DNA of 64,000 nt from Mesorhizobium sp. Z1-4 (GTDB lineage Bacteria; Pseudomonadota; Alphaproteobacteria; Rhizobiales; Rhizobiaceae). Position numbers and translations under genes: made by a program. The stretch spans positions 372,373 through 436,372 of the forward strand of contig NZ_RCIO01000003.1 of the NCBI RefSeq assembly GCF_004000235.1. The letters are read 5' to 3'. The notes beneath the pieces are model-generated. The model searched no databases. It saw only the letters and a list, made by a program, of their open reading frames with translations, and had not been told where the DNA came from. How positions within the stretch are numbered: position 1 is the first letter of the stretch; each line of letters begins with the position of its first letter. Below, one piece after another: positions 34,673 to 44,515 of this stretch.

Positions 34673-36652
34673 ATGGCGTCAGCCATTTCACTTGCTTTTC
34701 CCGACGGTTCCAAACGCGAGTACGATGCCGCGATCAGCGGCGCCGAGCTTGCCGAATCGATTTCCAAGTCACTCGCTAAAAAGGCCGTTGCCTATGCCCT
34801 CGATGGCGAAGTGCGCGACCTCGCCGACCCGATAGGCCGTAACGGCACGGTCGAGATACTGACGCGCGACGACCCTCGCGCTCTGGAACTCATCCGGCAC
34901 GACGCCGCGCATGTGCTTGCAGAGGCGGTGCAGGAACTTTGGCCCGGCACCCAGGTGACCATCGGCCCGGTGATCGAAAACGGCTTTTATTACGATTTCG
35001 CGCGTAACGAGCCCTTCACGCCCGACGATTTCCCGGCGATCGAAAAGAAGATGCGCGAGATCATTCAGCGCAACCGGCCCTTTACCAAGGAGGTCTGGGA
35101 CCGTGACCGTGCGCGCAAGGTCTTCAGCGACAAGGGCGAGAGCTACAAGGTCGAGCTGATCGACGCCATTCCCGAAGATCAGGACCTGAAAATCTATGCA
35201 CAGGGCGACTGGTTCGATCTTTGCCGCGGGCCGCATATGGCCTCGACCGGGCAGATCGGCAACGCGTTCAAGCTGATGAAGGTGGCCGGCGCCTATTGGC
35301 GCGGCGATGCCAACAATCCGATGCTGACGCGCATCTACGGCACCGCTTGGCGCGACCAAAGCGAGCTCGACAATTATCTGCACATGCTTGCGGAGGCCGA
35401 AAAGCGCGACCACCGACGCCTCGGGCGGGAAATGGATCTGTTCCATTTCCAGGAGGAAGGGCCGGGCGTCGTGTTCTGGCACGCCAAGGGCTGGAAGATG
35501 TTCCAGAACCTGCTGGCCTATATGCGGCGCCGCCTCGAAGGCACCTACGACGAGGTGAACGCGCCGCAGGTGCTCGACCACTCATTGTGGGAGACATCCG
35601 GCCACTGGGGCTGGTACCGCGAGAACATGTTCGCCGTTCAGTGCGCCGATGATGAAGCCGAAGACAAACGTGTCTTCGCGCTGAAGCCGATGAACTGCCC
35701 CGGCCATGTGCAGATATTCAAACACGGGCTGAAGTCCTACCGCGATCTGCCGGTGCGGCTGGCCGAATTCGGCGCGGTTCACCGCTACGAACCGTCCGGT
35801 GCGTTGCACGGGCTGATGCGCGTACGCGGCTTCACGCAGGACGATGCGCACATTTTCTGCACGGAGCAGCAGCTCGAGGCGGAAATTCTGAAGATCAACG
35901 ACCTTATGATGTCGGTCTATGAGGATTTCGGCTTCACCGAGGTTGTGGTCAAGCTCGCGACCCGCCCGGAGAAGCGCGTCGGCACTGACGCGGCGTGGGA
36001 TCATGCCGAGGACATTCTGCGCCGTGCCCTGACAAAAATGGAAGCCGAATCCAACGGCCGCATCAAGGCCGGCATCAACGAAGGCGAGGGCACATTCTAC
36101 GGTCCGAAGTTCGAGTACACGCTGCGCGACGCGATCGGGCGCGAATGGCAGTGCGGCACCACGCAGGTGGACTTCAACCTGCCGGAGCGGTTCGGCGCTT
36201 TCTATATCGACAAGGATTCGGAGAAGAAGCAGCCGGTGATGGTGCACCGTGCCATCGTCGGGTCGCTGGAACGCTTCCTCGGCATTCTGATCGAGAGCCA
36301 TGCCGGCCATATGCCGCTCTGGTTCGCGCCGCTGCAGGTGGTGGTCGCGACGATCACGTCCGACGCGGATGACTATGCCGTGCAGGTGGTGGAGAAGCTG
36401 CGGGCGGCGGGACTGACCGTCGAGGCCGATCTTCGCAATGAGAAGATCAACTACAAGGTCCGCGAGCACTCGCTAACCAAGGTTCCGGTCATCCTTGTAT
36501 GCGGCAAACGCGAGGCCGAAGAAGGCAGCGTCAACATCCGGCGGCTGGGTTCGCGCGATCAGCAGTCGATGACAGTCGACGAAGCACTGGCGGCCCTTCT
36601 TGAAGAAGCGCTGCCGCCTGACGTGGTCCGTAAGCACGCCGGCACCAAATGA
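34673..36652 (+). CDS. thrS: Threonyl-tRNA synthetase
   Basis: A 659-residue class II synthetase. In order: TGS domain (1-65), the editing domain with [17 protein letters not shown] (zinc-like HxxxH region), the catalytic core with [21 protein letters not shown] and [22 protein letters not shown], and the anticodon-binding domain (about 550-655). The core cysteine and histidines that bind zinc are retained. A GC-rich structured leader precedes it and a strong hairpin follows it. Confidence 0.97.
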   Translation: MASAISLAFPDGSKREYDAAISGAELAESISKSLAKKAVAYALDGEVRDLADPIGRNGTVEILTRDDPRALELIRHDAAHVLAEAVQELWPGTQVTIGPVIENGFYYDFARNEPFTPDDFPAIEKKMREIIQRNRPFTKEVWDRDRARKVFSDKGESYKVELIDAIPEDQDLKIYAQGDWFDLCRGPHMASTGQIGNAFKLMKVAGAYWRGDANNPMLTRIYGTAWRDQSELDNYLHMLAEAEKRDHRRLGREMDLFHFQEEGPGVVFWHAKGWKMFQNLLAYMRRRLEGTYDEVNAPQVLDHSLWETSGHWGWYRENMFAVQCADDEAEDKRVFALKPMNCPGHVQIFKHGLKSYRDLPVRLAEFGAVHRYEPSGALHGLMRVRGFTQDDAHIFCTEQQLEAEILKINDLMMSVYEDFGFTEVVVKLATRPEKRVGTDAAWDHAEDILRRALTKMEAESNGRIKAGINEGEGTFYGPKFEYTLRDAIGREWQCGTTQVDFNLPERFGAFYIDKDSEKKQPVMVHRAIVGSLERFLGILIESHAGHMPLWFAPLQVVVATITSDADDYAVQVVEKLRAAGLTVEADLRNEKINYKVREHSLTKVPVILVCGKREAEEGSVNIRRLGSRDQQSMTVDEALAALLEEALPPDVVRKHAGTK

Positions 36653-36659
36653 CATGCGC

Positions 36660-36680
36660 CCGGGCGCCACGCGCGCCCGG
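36660..36680 (+). terminator. Terminator hairpin after thrS
   Basis: CCGGGCGC (36660-36667) and GCGCCCGG (36673-36680) are perfect 8-base arms around CACGC, 7 bases beyond the thrS stop, followed by ATGCTTTCC. It sits between convergent genes and may also serve the minus-strand gene's end. Confidence 0.6.
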
Positions 36681-36718
36681 ATGCTTTCCGACAATTTCAC
36701 TGAAAATCCTGCGTGAAT

Positions 36719-37705
36719 TCAGTCGTGCGATTCGACGAGCGAGGCCTCGTTGGCAAGCACTTCAACGTCCTGGTTGCGGCCGGGCACGATGGTGAAGTCT
36801 TTCTGGTAGATGCGGTCGCGGTTCTTCGCGATCGCCGTATAGCTGCCCTCGGCGAGCACCATCGGAGCGAACGCACCAACGACTTCGCGCACAGCATCGC
36901 CGGTGTCGGTGAGCACCGCCCATGACGTGTCGGCGATCGCTTCTCCGCCTTCGTCGCGCACCAGTTTGAGCGTAATCTGCGCTGCGCGGTGTTCAACGGT
37001 CGCTTCGGTCAGCTTTCCGGCCTCGACACGAATGTCGGCGCGAATGACCGCATTCACGGCCCCGTAGGTCGAAACGACGTGGTAGGTGCCAGCGTTGAGC
37101 CTGACCACCGTATTGGGTGCGACGTTTGGAATGATCAGCGCGCGGTCGCCATGCGTGTTTGTCTCGGTCTCATAAATCGAGAAGCGAAGCTTGGAAGGCG
37201 GGATACGCACACCGCCCGACAGAATGGCGTCCAGTTTCACGCCCCCTGCGTCGAGTACCAGGCTTTCAGCCTGCGGCTCGCGCCCGACGCTGATGCGTTT
37301 TGTGGCACCGGCGCGCCCGAACGCCGCGTGGACGAAATAACTGCCGGGGGCGAGTTCGAACAGGCTGGTGCCGCCCTGCGCGGAGGCAATGAGCGGCAGT
37401 TTTCCGTTTTCGTCTGCCTGTGGGCCGAAGATGCGCCACGTCACGCCACGGGTGATTTCGGGACCGTCCGCGAATAGCTGGGCGGAAAGCCTGATTTCAC
37501 CCGGCTGGATTGCCAGGGGCTCCTGCGTGGTCGCGGGTGCGTAACCCGAGATGGCGGGCAAGTTGAGATCGGCCGGCTTCCCGAATGTGTCGGCGCTCGC
37601 CCCGGATGAGGCCTGCTGCGCACCGGCCGAGCCAATGGCGGCGACGGCTGCAAGTGCGGCGCCAAAAAGAAGAGACCGGAGTGGGGGAACGATCCACGCA
37701 AACAT
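36719..37705 (-). CDS. Exported beta-rich protein of unknown function
   Basis: A 328-residue protein from the ATG at 37705, with a signal peptide (LLFGAALAAVAAIGSAGAQ). The mature part looks like three or four repeated beta-sandwich units, each ending in a phrase such as LAPGSYFVHAAFGRAGATKR, LNAGTYHVVSTYGAVNAV or LAEGSYTAIAKNRDRIYQK, followed by I.VG/V.AG and a turn. These recall carboxypeptidase-regulatory or PEGA-like folds. A periplasmic or surface role is likely; no specific function can be named. It is convergent with thrS. Confidence 0.75.
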   Translation of the reverse strand: MFAWIVPPLRSLLFGAALAAVAAIGSAGAQQASSGASADTFGKPADLNLPAISGYAPATTQEPLAIQPGEIRLSAQLFADGPEITRGVTWRIFGPQADENGKLPLIASAQGGTSLFELAPGSYFVHAAFGRAGATKRISVGREPQAESLVLDAGGVKLDAILSGGVRIPPSKLRFSIYETETNTHGDRALIIPNVAPNTVVRLNAGTYHVVSTYGAVNAVIRADIRVEAGKLTEATVEHRAAQITLKLVRDEGGEAIADTSWAVLTDTGDAVREVVGAFAPMVLAEGSYTAIAKNRDRIYQKDFTIVPGRNQDVEVLANEASLVESHD

Positions 37706-37833
37706 GACTTGCCTTGAAGCCCAGGGCGATGGCAATTTCAAGGCTGAAACGGCGCGCGGTTTACAACCTCGCCAGCAGCTCCCGCCAGCCGCGCCTCCTT
37801 CACCACGACAATTCCCCTTCCTTGGAGCATATT

Positions 37834-38418
37834 TTGAACGCGAACGTTCTTGATTTCCTGCTTTCGCGCAAGTCCGCGCCTATTGCCGAGCTGCGCGCGC
37901 CTGCACCTAGCGACGATGAAATCGCGACCATTGTCCGGGCGGCGAGCCGCGTGCCCGACCATGGCCGCCTGACGCCGTGGCGCTTCATCGTTTACCGGGG
38001 GGATGGGCGCTTTGAGATCGGCGAGTTGCTGGCCAAACGTGCGGCCGAACGCGAAGGCCCGCTGGCTGAAGCGCGCATCGAGCAGGAAAAAGCGCGTTTT
38101 GCGCGGGCGCCGCTGGTCATCGGCGTGATCCATTGTCCGCGCGACAATCCGAAGATACCGCAATGGGAGATGCTGCTCTCAGGCGGTGCCGCTGCCATGA
38201 ACCTGGTGCATGCCGCCAACGCTCTCGGGTACGGTACCAACTGGATAACCAACTGGTATTCCGACGACGATGAAGGCCGCCGCATACTCGGCCTCGCGCC
38301 GGACGAGCGGGTTGTCGGTTTCGTTCATATCGGTACGTTCAGCGGCGACATCGCAGAGCGGCCGCGGCCGGAGCCGGCTGCACTGATCAGCGAATACACC
38401 GGACCCTGGCAGGGCTGA
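37834..38418 (+). CDS. Nitroreductase family protein (YdjA-like)
   Basis: A 194-residue FMN-dependent oxidoreductase from the TTG at 37834, which has GGAG six bases upstream. Motifs are VLDFLLSRKSAPI, ASRVPDHGRLTPWRFIVYRG, GGAAAMNLVHAANALGYGTNWIT and the C-terminal GFVHIGTF. It resembles the short YdjA subgroup. It is probably cotranscribed with the flavin reductase-like gene one base downstream, which could supply or share reduced flavin. The substrate is unknown. Confidence 0.88.
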   Translation: MNANVLDFLLSRKSAPIAELRAPAPSDDEIATIVRAASRVPDHGRLTPWRFIVYRGDGRFEIGELLAKRAAEREGPLAEARIEQEKARFARAPLVIGVIHCPRDNPKIPQWEMLLSGGAAAMNLVHAANALGYGTNWITNWYSDDDEGRRILGLAPDERVVGFVHIGTFSGDIAERPRPEPAALISEYTGPWQG

Positions 38419-38419
38419 C

Positions 38420-38983
38420 ATGTTCTACGAACCGAAAAACGGCCATGGGCTTCCGCACGATCCCACCAAGGCGATTATCGCGCCGCGGCCGATCGGCTGG
38501 ATATCCACGATCGACGAGCACGGGACGCCGAATATCGGGCCTTACTCGTTTTTCAACATGTTGTCGTCGCGCCCGCCTCTCGTGTGGTTCTCATCCGAAG
38601 GCCCGAAAGACAGCGCCACGCATGCCGAGGCGACTGGCGAGTTCGTCGTCAATCTGGTCGGTCGGGAACTGGCGGAAAAAATGAACAAAAGCGCTGTGGA
38701 TGCTCCGCGCGGCGTGAGTGAGTTCGGTTACGCCGGTCTGGCAGCCGCGCCGTCCGTGATCGTGAAACCGCCGCGTATCGCCGATGCGCCGGCGGCGCTG
38801 GAATGCAAGGTCACCGAGATCATGAGCCCGCGCGGGCTGGACGGCAGGCCAAGCGACTCCATCGTCGTAACAGGGGAAATCGTCGGCGTTTATATCAACG
38901 ACGCTATGCTCAAGGATGGCATGTTCGACATCACCGCGGCCGGCAATGTCGGCCGACTGGTTACATGGACTATGCTTCGGTAG
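38420..38983 (+). CDS. Flavin reductase-like (FMN-binding split barrel) protein
   Basis: A 187-residue protein of the flavoredoxin/flavin reductase-like family. FYEPKNGHGLPHDPTKAIIAPRPIGWIST marks the start (quoted in part), and NIGPYSFFNMLSSRPPLVWFS is the flavin-binding region. Its ATG lies one base after the nitroreductase stop. It is convergent with a CoA ester lyase gene 40 bases away. The exact electron acceptor cannot be read. Confidence 0.88.
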   Translation: MFYEPKNGHGLPHDPTKAIIAPRPIGWISTIDEHGTPNIGPYSFFNMLSSRPPLVWFSSEGPKDSATHAEATGEFVVNLVGRELAEKMNKSAVDAPRGVSEFGYAGLAAAPSVIVKPPRIADAPAALECKVTEIMSPRGLDGRPSDSIVVTGEIVGVYINDAMLKDGMFDITAAGNVGRLVTWTMLR

Positions 38984-39023
38984 ACAGCGTTTTCGTCATG
39001 CGCCGACCGCGCTGGGGCGAGGA

Positions 39024-39902
39024 TTAGCCGGCTTTCGCGCTAGCGGCCCGCGCCAGAACCCGTTCGGCCAGTCGCAGGTGAGGTCGGTCGTACATCTTGC
39101 CGCCGATGGCCAGAACGCCTGGATCGCCCGCTTCCCGGAACGCGGCGACGACCTTTTGCGCCTCGGCGACCGCCTCGGCAGACGGGGTGAATACCTCGTT
39201 GATCACAGGCACCTGTGCGGGGTGAATTGCCATCTTGGCGGTGAAGCCATCGCGTTCGGCTTCCACGCAGTCGGCGCGGAATCCGGCTTCATTACGGAAG
39301 TCAGGGTAGACCGTGTCCACCGCCGGTACGCCGGCTGACGATGCCGCGAGCAGAGTTACTGTGCGGGCATACCGAAAGAGCTCCGTGTAGCGGCCGTTCT
39401 CGCCCCGCGTTGCACGCGCGCCAACGGCGGCTGAAAGGTCCTCCGCCCCCCAGGTCAGGCCGGCGAGGCGCGGTGTCGTGTTCCTGTAGGTGGCGCCCGC
39501 AAGGACGCCGGCCGCGGTTTCGGTAATGATCGGCAGTATGCGGGTTGATCCGTCCTCGATGCCGTTTTGCGCCTCGTGGACCCTGAGCTTGGTGGAGAGC
39601 AGCATCACATCGTCGCCGCCCGAGCATTTGGGCAGCATGACGCCGGCAGGCTTTGAGGGCATCACAGCCGCAAGATCCTCGTCGGTCAGGCCGGTCGAGA
39701 AGTCGTTCACACGCACAAAGAGCATCGCGGCGGCCTTGGCCGCGTCCGAGCGAAGGAAAGCCGCGGCGACATCCCTTGCGGCCTGTTTTGCGGCGGCTGC
39801 GACGGAATCCTCCAGGTCGATGATCAGTACATCGGCGCCGGAACCCAGGCCCTTTTCGAGCTTGCGTTCGGAATCGCCCGGGACAAAAAGCAGCGAGCGC
39901 AT
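39024..39902 (-). CDS. HpcH/HpaI-type CoA ester lyase
   Basis: A 292-residue TIM-barrel protein related to citrate lyase beta and malyl-CoA lyase. It starts MRSLLFVPGDSERKLEKGL and has VLIIDLEDSVA (metal region), MLPKCSGGDDV, ITETAAGVL (metal Glu), WGAEDLSAAVGA and KMAIHPAQVPVINEVF. It probably cleaves or hydrolyses a malyl-CoA- or citramalyl-CoA-like thioester. The MaoC-type dehydratase gene ends 3 bases upstream, so the two likely act on successive CoA intermediates. Confidence 0.9.
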   Translation of the reverse strand: MRSLLFVPGDSERKLEKGLGSGADVLIIDLEDSVAAAAKQAARDVAAAFLRSDAAKAAAMLFVRVNDFSTGLTDEDLAAVMPSKPAGVMLPKCSGGDDVMLLSTKLRVHEAQNGIEDGSTRILPIITETAAGVLAGATYRNTTPRLAGLTWGAEDLSAAVGARATRGENGRYTELFRYARTVTLLAASSAGVPAVDTVYPDFRNEAGFRADCVEAERDGFTAKMAIHPAQVPVINEVFTPSAEAVAEAQKVVAAFREAGDPGVLAIGGKMYDRPHLRLAERVLARAASAKAG

Positions 39903-39905
39903 CGC

Positions 39906-40358
39906 TTACGCCGGCTTTTTCAGGATCATTGCACTGCGCCTGCAGCGGGCAACCAGTACGTCGTTCTGATTAAAGGCGCGGTGCTCGAACTCGACGATGC
40001 CGCGGTCAGGCTTTGATTTGGAGTCGCGCACGGCGATCACCTCGGTTTCCACGTGCAACGTGTCACCGTGAAAGACAGGGTGTGGGAACACGGTTTCCGT
40101 CATGCCGAGATTGCCGACGGTTGTCCCGTGCGTGGTGTCGTTGACCGAGATGCCGATCATAAGCCCAAGCGTGAATATCGAATTCACGAGTGGCTTGCCC
40201 CATTCGGTCTTCGACGCATAGTCGAAGTCGATATGGAGCTGCTGAGTGTTCATGGTCATGACGGAAAACAGCACGTTGTCGGATTCGGTCACTGTGCGGG
40301 TTATCGGGTGGCTGATCACCTGACCGACCTCAAATCCCTCCAGAAATAGCCCTGGCAT
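39906..40358 (-). CDS. MaoC family dehydratase
   Basis: A 150-residue hot-dog-fold protein. The hydratase motif region QQLHIDFDYASKTEWGKPLVNSIF carries the Asp and His positions used for hydration; FHGDTLHVETEVIAVRDSKS follows. AGGAGGAG five bases before the ATG at 40358 fixes the start. It is the first gene of a two-gene operon with the CoA ester lyase, as seen for mesaconyl-CoA/malyl-CoA type reactions, but it is much shorter than canonical mesaconyl-CoA hydratase. Confidence 0.9.
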   Translation of the reverse strand: MPGLFLEGFEVGQVISHPITRTVTESDNVLFSVMTMNTQQLHIDFDYASKTEWGKPLVNSIFTLGLMIGISVNDTTHGTTVGNLGMTETVFPHPVFHGDTLHVETEVIAVRDSKSKPDRGIVEFEHRAFNQNDVLVARCRRSAMILKKPA

Positions 40359-40396
40359 CACGCTCCTCCTGTTGCCGCTCGAGCCTGATAGACGCG

Positions 40397-40416
40397 GCCT
40401 TGCCGGCGGGCAAGGC
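40397..40416. repeat. Perfect inverted repeat in the MaoC / DUF2336 divergent promoter region
   Basis: GCCTTGCC (40397-40404) and GGCAAGGC (40409-40416) flank GGCG. It is 39 bases upstream of the MaoC ATG in the 140-base space between divergent genes, so an operator role is more likely than termination. An A-rich run follows on the plus strand. Confidence 0.4.
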
Positions 40417-40498
40417 GTTAAAAAATATGGTGAACCCTTCGTAAACCATTCGTGCCTAACGTGCCTGCTAACAGTCCGCTGGGCACGGTTTCTTGTAA

Positions 40499-41641
40499 AT
40501 GATAGTCGCACAATTCCTGAACTGGATAGACACGGCACGGGTTTCGGACCGTGCGGATGCAGCGCATGCGCTTGCCCAGGCTTACTTGCGGGACGATGTT
40601 TCCTTCGAGGACCGGTGTGCGGCCGAAGCCGCGCTGACGATGCTTCTCGACGATCCGTCGCCGAAAGTTCGTTTGGCGATGGCCGAGGTTCTGGCGCTGA
40701 GCTATCGCGCGCCGCAGCAAATCATCAATGCGCTGGCGCATGACCAGCCGGAGATCGCGGCAACCGTGCTGGCGCTGTCGCCGGTGCTGACCGACGCAGA
40801 CCTCATCGACCATGTTGCAGCGGGCGGGGCCAACGAGCAGCGCCACATTGCATCGCGTCCGGTTATCTCGATGCAGGTAGCGGCCGCAATCGCCGAAGTT
40901 GGCACGGCTGAGGCGGCGATCGAACTGGTTCGGAACGCCGGCGCGACGATCGCCGCATTGTCGTTCCGCCGTCTCGCCGAGCGCTTTGGCGACCGCGCCG
41001 AGGTTCGCGAGGTTCTGCTTGCCGACCGCAGGCTGCCGCCGGAGAGCCGCCACCACCTGTTGGTCAAGGTGGGCGAGGTTCTGAAAGATTCCCCGTTTGT
41101 AATTGCACTGATAGGTGCTGACCGGGCTGCCAAGTTGACCCGCGACGCCTGCGTGAAAGCGTCGGTTACACTTATCGACGGCACGGACACAGGTGAATAT
41201 GGCGCGTTGGTCGAACATCTGCGAATTCGCGGCGAGCTTACGACCAGCTTCGTGCTGCGCACGGTGGCGGTTGGCAAGATCGACTTCTTCGGCGCTGCGC
41301 TGGTTGCGATTTCCGGCCAGACGACGCAGCGCGTGCGTGCGCTGCTCTCCGGGGGCAGGGGCGCTGCCCTTTCCGCTCTGTTCCGGGCCGCAGGTCTGCC
41401 GGCTTATGCCGACAAGGCGATCCTGACTGCGTTGACGGTGTGGCGGGACGTTGCCAACGGCAAACGCGTCGCAGGCGCCCAGGAGGTTTCGTGGCTGATG
41501 CTGAAGGCGATCAACGCCGCGCCCGGCCAGTCCGGTCCGGCGCGCGAATGCCGCGAACTGGCTTCATTGCTGAGGTCGATCCATCTCGACGAACTGCGTG
41601 CCAACGCACGCGGCCACGCGCTGGCCATCGCGGCTGCCTAG
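40499..41641 (+). CDS. DUF2336 domain protein
   Basis: A 380-residue, almost entirely helical protein with HEAT-like repeats: RCAAEAALTMLLDDPSPKVR, LALSYRAPQQIINALAHDQP and DLIDHVAAGGANEQRHIASR are examples. This arrangement is the DUF2336 family of alphaproteobacteria. Members are mostly uncharacterised. It stands alone, divergent from the MaoC gene and convergent with a hydrolase 3 bases beyond its stop. Confidence 0.85.
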   Translation: MIVAQFLNWIDTARVSDRADAAHALAQAYLRDDVSFEDRCAAEAALTMLLDDPSPKVRLAMAEVLALSYRAPQQIINALAHDQPEIAATVLALSPVLTDADLIDHVAAGGANEQRHIASRPVISMQVAAAIAEVGTAEAAIELVRNAGATIAALSFRRLAERFGDRAEVREVLLADRRLPPESRHHLLVKVGEVLKDSPFVIALIGADRAAKLTRDACVKASVTLIDGTDTGEYGALVEHLRIRGELTTSFVLRTVAVGKIDFFGAALVAISGQTTQRVRALLSGGRGAALSALFRAAGLPAYADKAILTALTVWRDVANGKRVAGAQEVSWLMLKAINAAPGQSGPARECRELASLLRSIHLDELRANARGHALAIAAA

Positions 41642-41644
41642 CGT

Positions 41645-42445
41645 TCAGCCGGCATTTGCCGCCGCCGCTTCGATAAAATCTGCAACGGTTTCGAGCGTTT
41701 TCAGGTTCCACAGATCGTTGTGCCCCGTACCGGGCAGCACTTTGATTTGCTTCGGTTCCGGTGCCAGCTCGTACAAAGCCCTGCCATGGCGAAGCGGTAC
41801 GACGGTGTCTCTGTCGCCGTGCAGAAAGAGCTTGGGCTCGTCCACATCGACTATCCGTCTGTCTGAGCGAAACGGGTCGCGGATCAGCGGGCTGATGGGC
41901 AGATAGGGGTAGTGGGTCTGCGCCAGGGCGAGAACGGAATCCGGCGCGGAAATAAGAACGACGCCAGCTGACTCCCGATCAGCTGCCACCGCGACCGCGA
42001 CCGCCGACCCAAGCGACTGGCCTATGAGAATAACCGGGCCATTGTGACCTTGAGCGAGCCAATCCCATGCGGCCAGACCATCGGCGACCAGACCTGGCTC
42101 GCTGGGCGAGCCGCTGGAGCCGCCATAACCGCGATAGGAAATGGCGAGCAAGCCTATGTCACGCTGAGCGAAGGCGTTCGCCAGAAAACCGAGGTTCAGA
42201 ATAGAGTCGGCATTGCCGTGAAAGTAGATTGCTGTAGGGCGGCCCTTGTCGGCAGCGGCGTATAGCGCGTCGAGCGTTTCGCCGTCGCCGGTCGCGAGGC
42301 TGACATGCGCTCCCCATGGAGGCCGTTCCGGCACCGGGCCCGCATCCATCGTGGCCCCCGGAAACAGCATCGAGCGCTGAGCAAAAAACATGAAGGCGAC
42401 AAAGAACGCGTAGGCAAATGCGGCGGACAGAACGAGTGTCAGCAA
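41645..42445 (-). CDS. Membrane-anchored alpha/beta hydrolase (Bem46/ABHD13-like)
   Basis: A 266-residue protein with an N-terminal membrane helix (about 1-22) and an alpha/beta hydrolase fold: YFHGNADSILN (oxyanion), ISYRGYGGSSGSPSE, LIGQSLGSAVAV (nucleophile serine), LHGDRDTVVP (aspartate) and GTGHNDLW (histidine). The Bem46/ABHD13-17 group includes esterases and depalmitoylases. The TTG at 42445 lies too close to its AGGAAA, so the real start could be shifted by a few codons. It is 21 bases after parE on the same strand. Confidence 0.85.
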   Translation of the reverse strand: MLTLVLSAAFAYAFFVAFMFFAQRSMLFPGATMDAGPVPERPPWGAHVSLATGDGETLDALYAAADKGRPTAIYFHGNADSILNLGFLANAFAQRDIGLLAISYRGYGGSSGSPSEPGLVADGLAAWDWLAQGHNGPVILIGQSLGSAVAVAVAADRESAGVVLISAPDSVLALAQTHYPYLPISPLIRDPFRSDRRIVDVDEPKLFLHGDRDTVVPLRHGRALYELAPEPKQIKVLPGTGHNDLWNLKTLETVADFIEAAAANAG

Positions 42446-42466
42446 TTTCCTGATTGGTTCCGCCTT

Positions 42467-44515
42467 CTAGATATCCAGTTGGTCGGCGAACTCCGCATTT
42501 TCCTGGATAAAGCGGAAGCGCAGCTCGGGTTTGGTGCCCATCAGAGCGTCGATTGTCGACTTCGTCGCTTCCGCCTCTTCCACAACCTTTACCTTCAGCA
42601 GCGTGCGCTTCGAGGGGTCCATTGTGGTTTCCTTGAGCTGCGCCGACATCATTTCGCCCAAGCCCTTGAAGCGGCCGATCTCGACCTTGCCGCGACCGGT
42701 GAATTCGTCCCGCAGCAGCTGGTCCTTATGGGCGTCGTCGCGGGCGTACATCACCTTGCCACCCTGGCTGATGCGGTAAAGCGGCGGGACTGCCAGATAG
42801 AGGTGGTCGTTGGTGATGAGCTCCGGCATCTCCTGGTAGAAGAAGGTGATCAGCAGCGAGGCGATGTGGGCGCCGTCCACATCGGCGTCGGTCATGATGA
42901 TCACGCGGTCATAGCGCAGGTCGTCTTCGCGGTATCTTGAACGCGTGCCGCAGCCGAGCGCCTGGATGATGTCTGCAATCTGCTGATTGGCGGCGAGCTT
43001 GTCGGAGCCGGCGCTGGCGACATTCAGGATCTTGCCGCGCAGCGGCAGCACCGCCTGGCTGGCACGGTTGCGCGCCTGCTTGGCCGAGCCGCCGGCGGAG
43101 TCGCCCTCAACGATGAATATTTCGGCACCCGCCGCTGCGTTCTGGCTGCAGTCGGCCAGCTTGCCGGGCAGGCGCAGCTTGCGCACCGCGCTCTTGCGGC
43201 TGACTTCCTTTTCCTGCCGGCGCTTCAGGCGCTCCTCGGCACGCGCGATCACCCAGTCGAGAAGCTTGGTCGCTTCCTGCGGATTGTCGGCAAGCCAGTG
43301 GTCGAAGGGATCGCGGACCGTGTTTTCCACGATGCGCTGGGCTTCCGTGGTTGCCAGCCTGTCTTTCGTCTGGCCAACGAATTCGGGTTCGCGAATGAAA
43401 ACCGAAAGCATGCCGGCAGCCGAAATCATCACATCTTCGGTTGTAACGATGGATGCCCGTTTGTTGCCGACAAGATCGGCGTGGGCGCGCAATCCGCGGG
43501 CCAGCGCGTTGCGGAAACCCGCCTCGTGCGTGCCGCCTTCGGGCGTCGGGATGGTGTTGCAGTAGGAGTTGATGAAACCGTCGCCGCCGAACCATGTCAC
43601 CGCCCATTCGAGCGAGCCATGGCCGCCTTGCTTCTCGCTCTTGCCGGCAAAGGCTTCGCGGGTGACCTGGAAGTCGCCGTTGAGCTGCTCGGCAAGATAG
43701 TCCTTCAAGCCGCCTGGAAAATGGAAAACGGCCTTTTCCGGGGTGTCGTCCTTTTCCCCGATCAGCTCAGGTGCGCAATTCCAGCGGATTTCAACGCCGC
43801 CGAACAGGTACGCCTTGGAACGCGCCATTCGGAGCAGGCGCGCCGGCTCGAACCGTGCACCTTTGCCAAAAATCTGTTCGTCGGGCAGGAAGCGGGTCCT
43901 TGTGCCGCGGCGGTTGTGAACCTCTCCGAGGTCCTGGATCGGGCCGTCCGCCACACCGCGCGCAAAACTTTGCCGCCAAAGGCGCCGCCCGCGCGCCACT
44001 TCCACTTCGAGATGCACCGACAGCGCATTAACCACCGATACACCGACGCCATGCAATCCGCCCGAGGTCTCATAGACCTTGGAATCGAACTTTCCGCCTG
44101 CGTGCAGCGTAGTCATGATGACTTCGAGCGCGGATTTGTCCTTGAACTTCGGATGCGGGTCGACAGGAATGCCGCGGCCGTTGTCGGTGACGGTCAGATA
44201 GCCTTCGGCGTCGAGTTCTACGTCGATGAATGTCGCATGCCCGGCGACGGCTTCGTCCATGGAGTTGTCGATGACTTCCGCAAATAAATGGTGCAACGCC
44301 TTGGCATCGGTGCCGCCGATATACATGCCCGGCCGCCGGCGCACCGGCTCCAGCCCCTCAAGCACTTCGATGTCGGCGGCGCTGTAGTTTTCGCTGCCGT
44401 CCTTCTTTGGCAGCGGCTTTGCGGCGCGCGCGGCACTTACAATCGGGTCGTCAGCGCGGCCTGCGGGCGTGGCCGGCTTTTCGATCGATGCGAAGAGGTC
44501 GTTGCTGTCGTCCAT
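42467..44515 (-). CDS. parE: DNA topoisomerase IV subunit B
   Basis: A 682-residue type IIA topoisomerase subunit that decatenates chromosomes with ParC. The GHKL ATPase motifs are LFAEVIDNSMDEAVAGHA and VTDNGRGIPVDPHPK; GGLHGVGVSVVNALS is the ATP lid. The TOPRIM domain has IVEGDSAGGSAKQARNRASQ and DADVDGAHI. The lysine/serine-rich first 45 residues precede the core. ParC is not in the window. Confidence 0.96.
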   Translation of the reverse strand: MDDSNDLFASIEKPATPAGRADDPIVSAARAAKPLPKKDGSENYSAADIEVLEGLEPVRRRPGMYIGGTDAKALHHLFAEVIDNSMDEAVAGHATFIDVELDAEGYLTVTDNGRGIPVDPHPKFKDKSALEVIMTTLHAGGKFDSKVYETSGGLHGVGVSVVNALSVHLEVEVARGRRLWRQSFARGVADGPIQDLGEVHNRRGTRTRFLPDEQIFGKGARFEPARLLRMARSKAYLFGGVEIRWNCAPELIGEKDDTPEKAVFHFPGGLKDYLAEQLNGDFQVTREAFAGKSEKQGGHGSLEWAVTWFGGDGFINSYCNTIPTPEGGTHEAGFRNALARGLRAHADLVGNKRASIVTTEDVMISAAGMLSVFIREPEFVGQTKDRLATTEAQRIVENTVRDPFDHWLADNPQEATKLLDWVIARAEERLKRRQEKEVSRKSAVRKLRLPGKLADCSQNAAAGAEIFIVEGDSAGGSAKQARNRASQAVLPLRGKILNVASAGSDKLAANQQIADIIQALGCGTRSRYREDDLRYDRVIIMTDADVDGAHIASLLITFFYQEMPELITNDHLYLAVPPLYRISQGGKVMYARDDAHKDQLLRDEFTGRGKVEIGRFKGLGEMMSAQLKETTMDPSKRTLLKVKVVEEAEATKSTIDALMGTKPELRFRFIQENAEFADQLDI

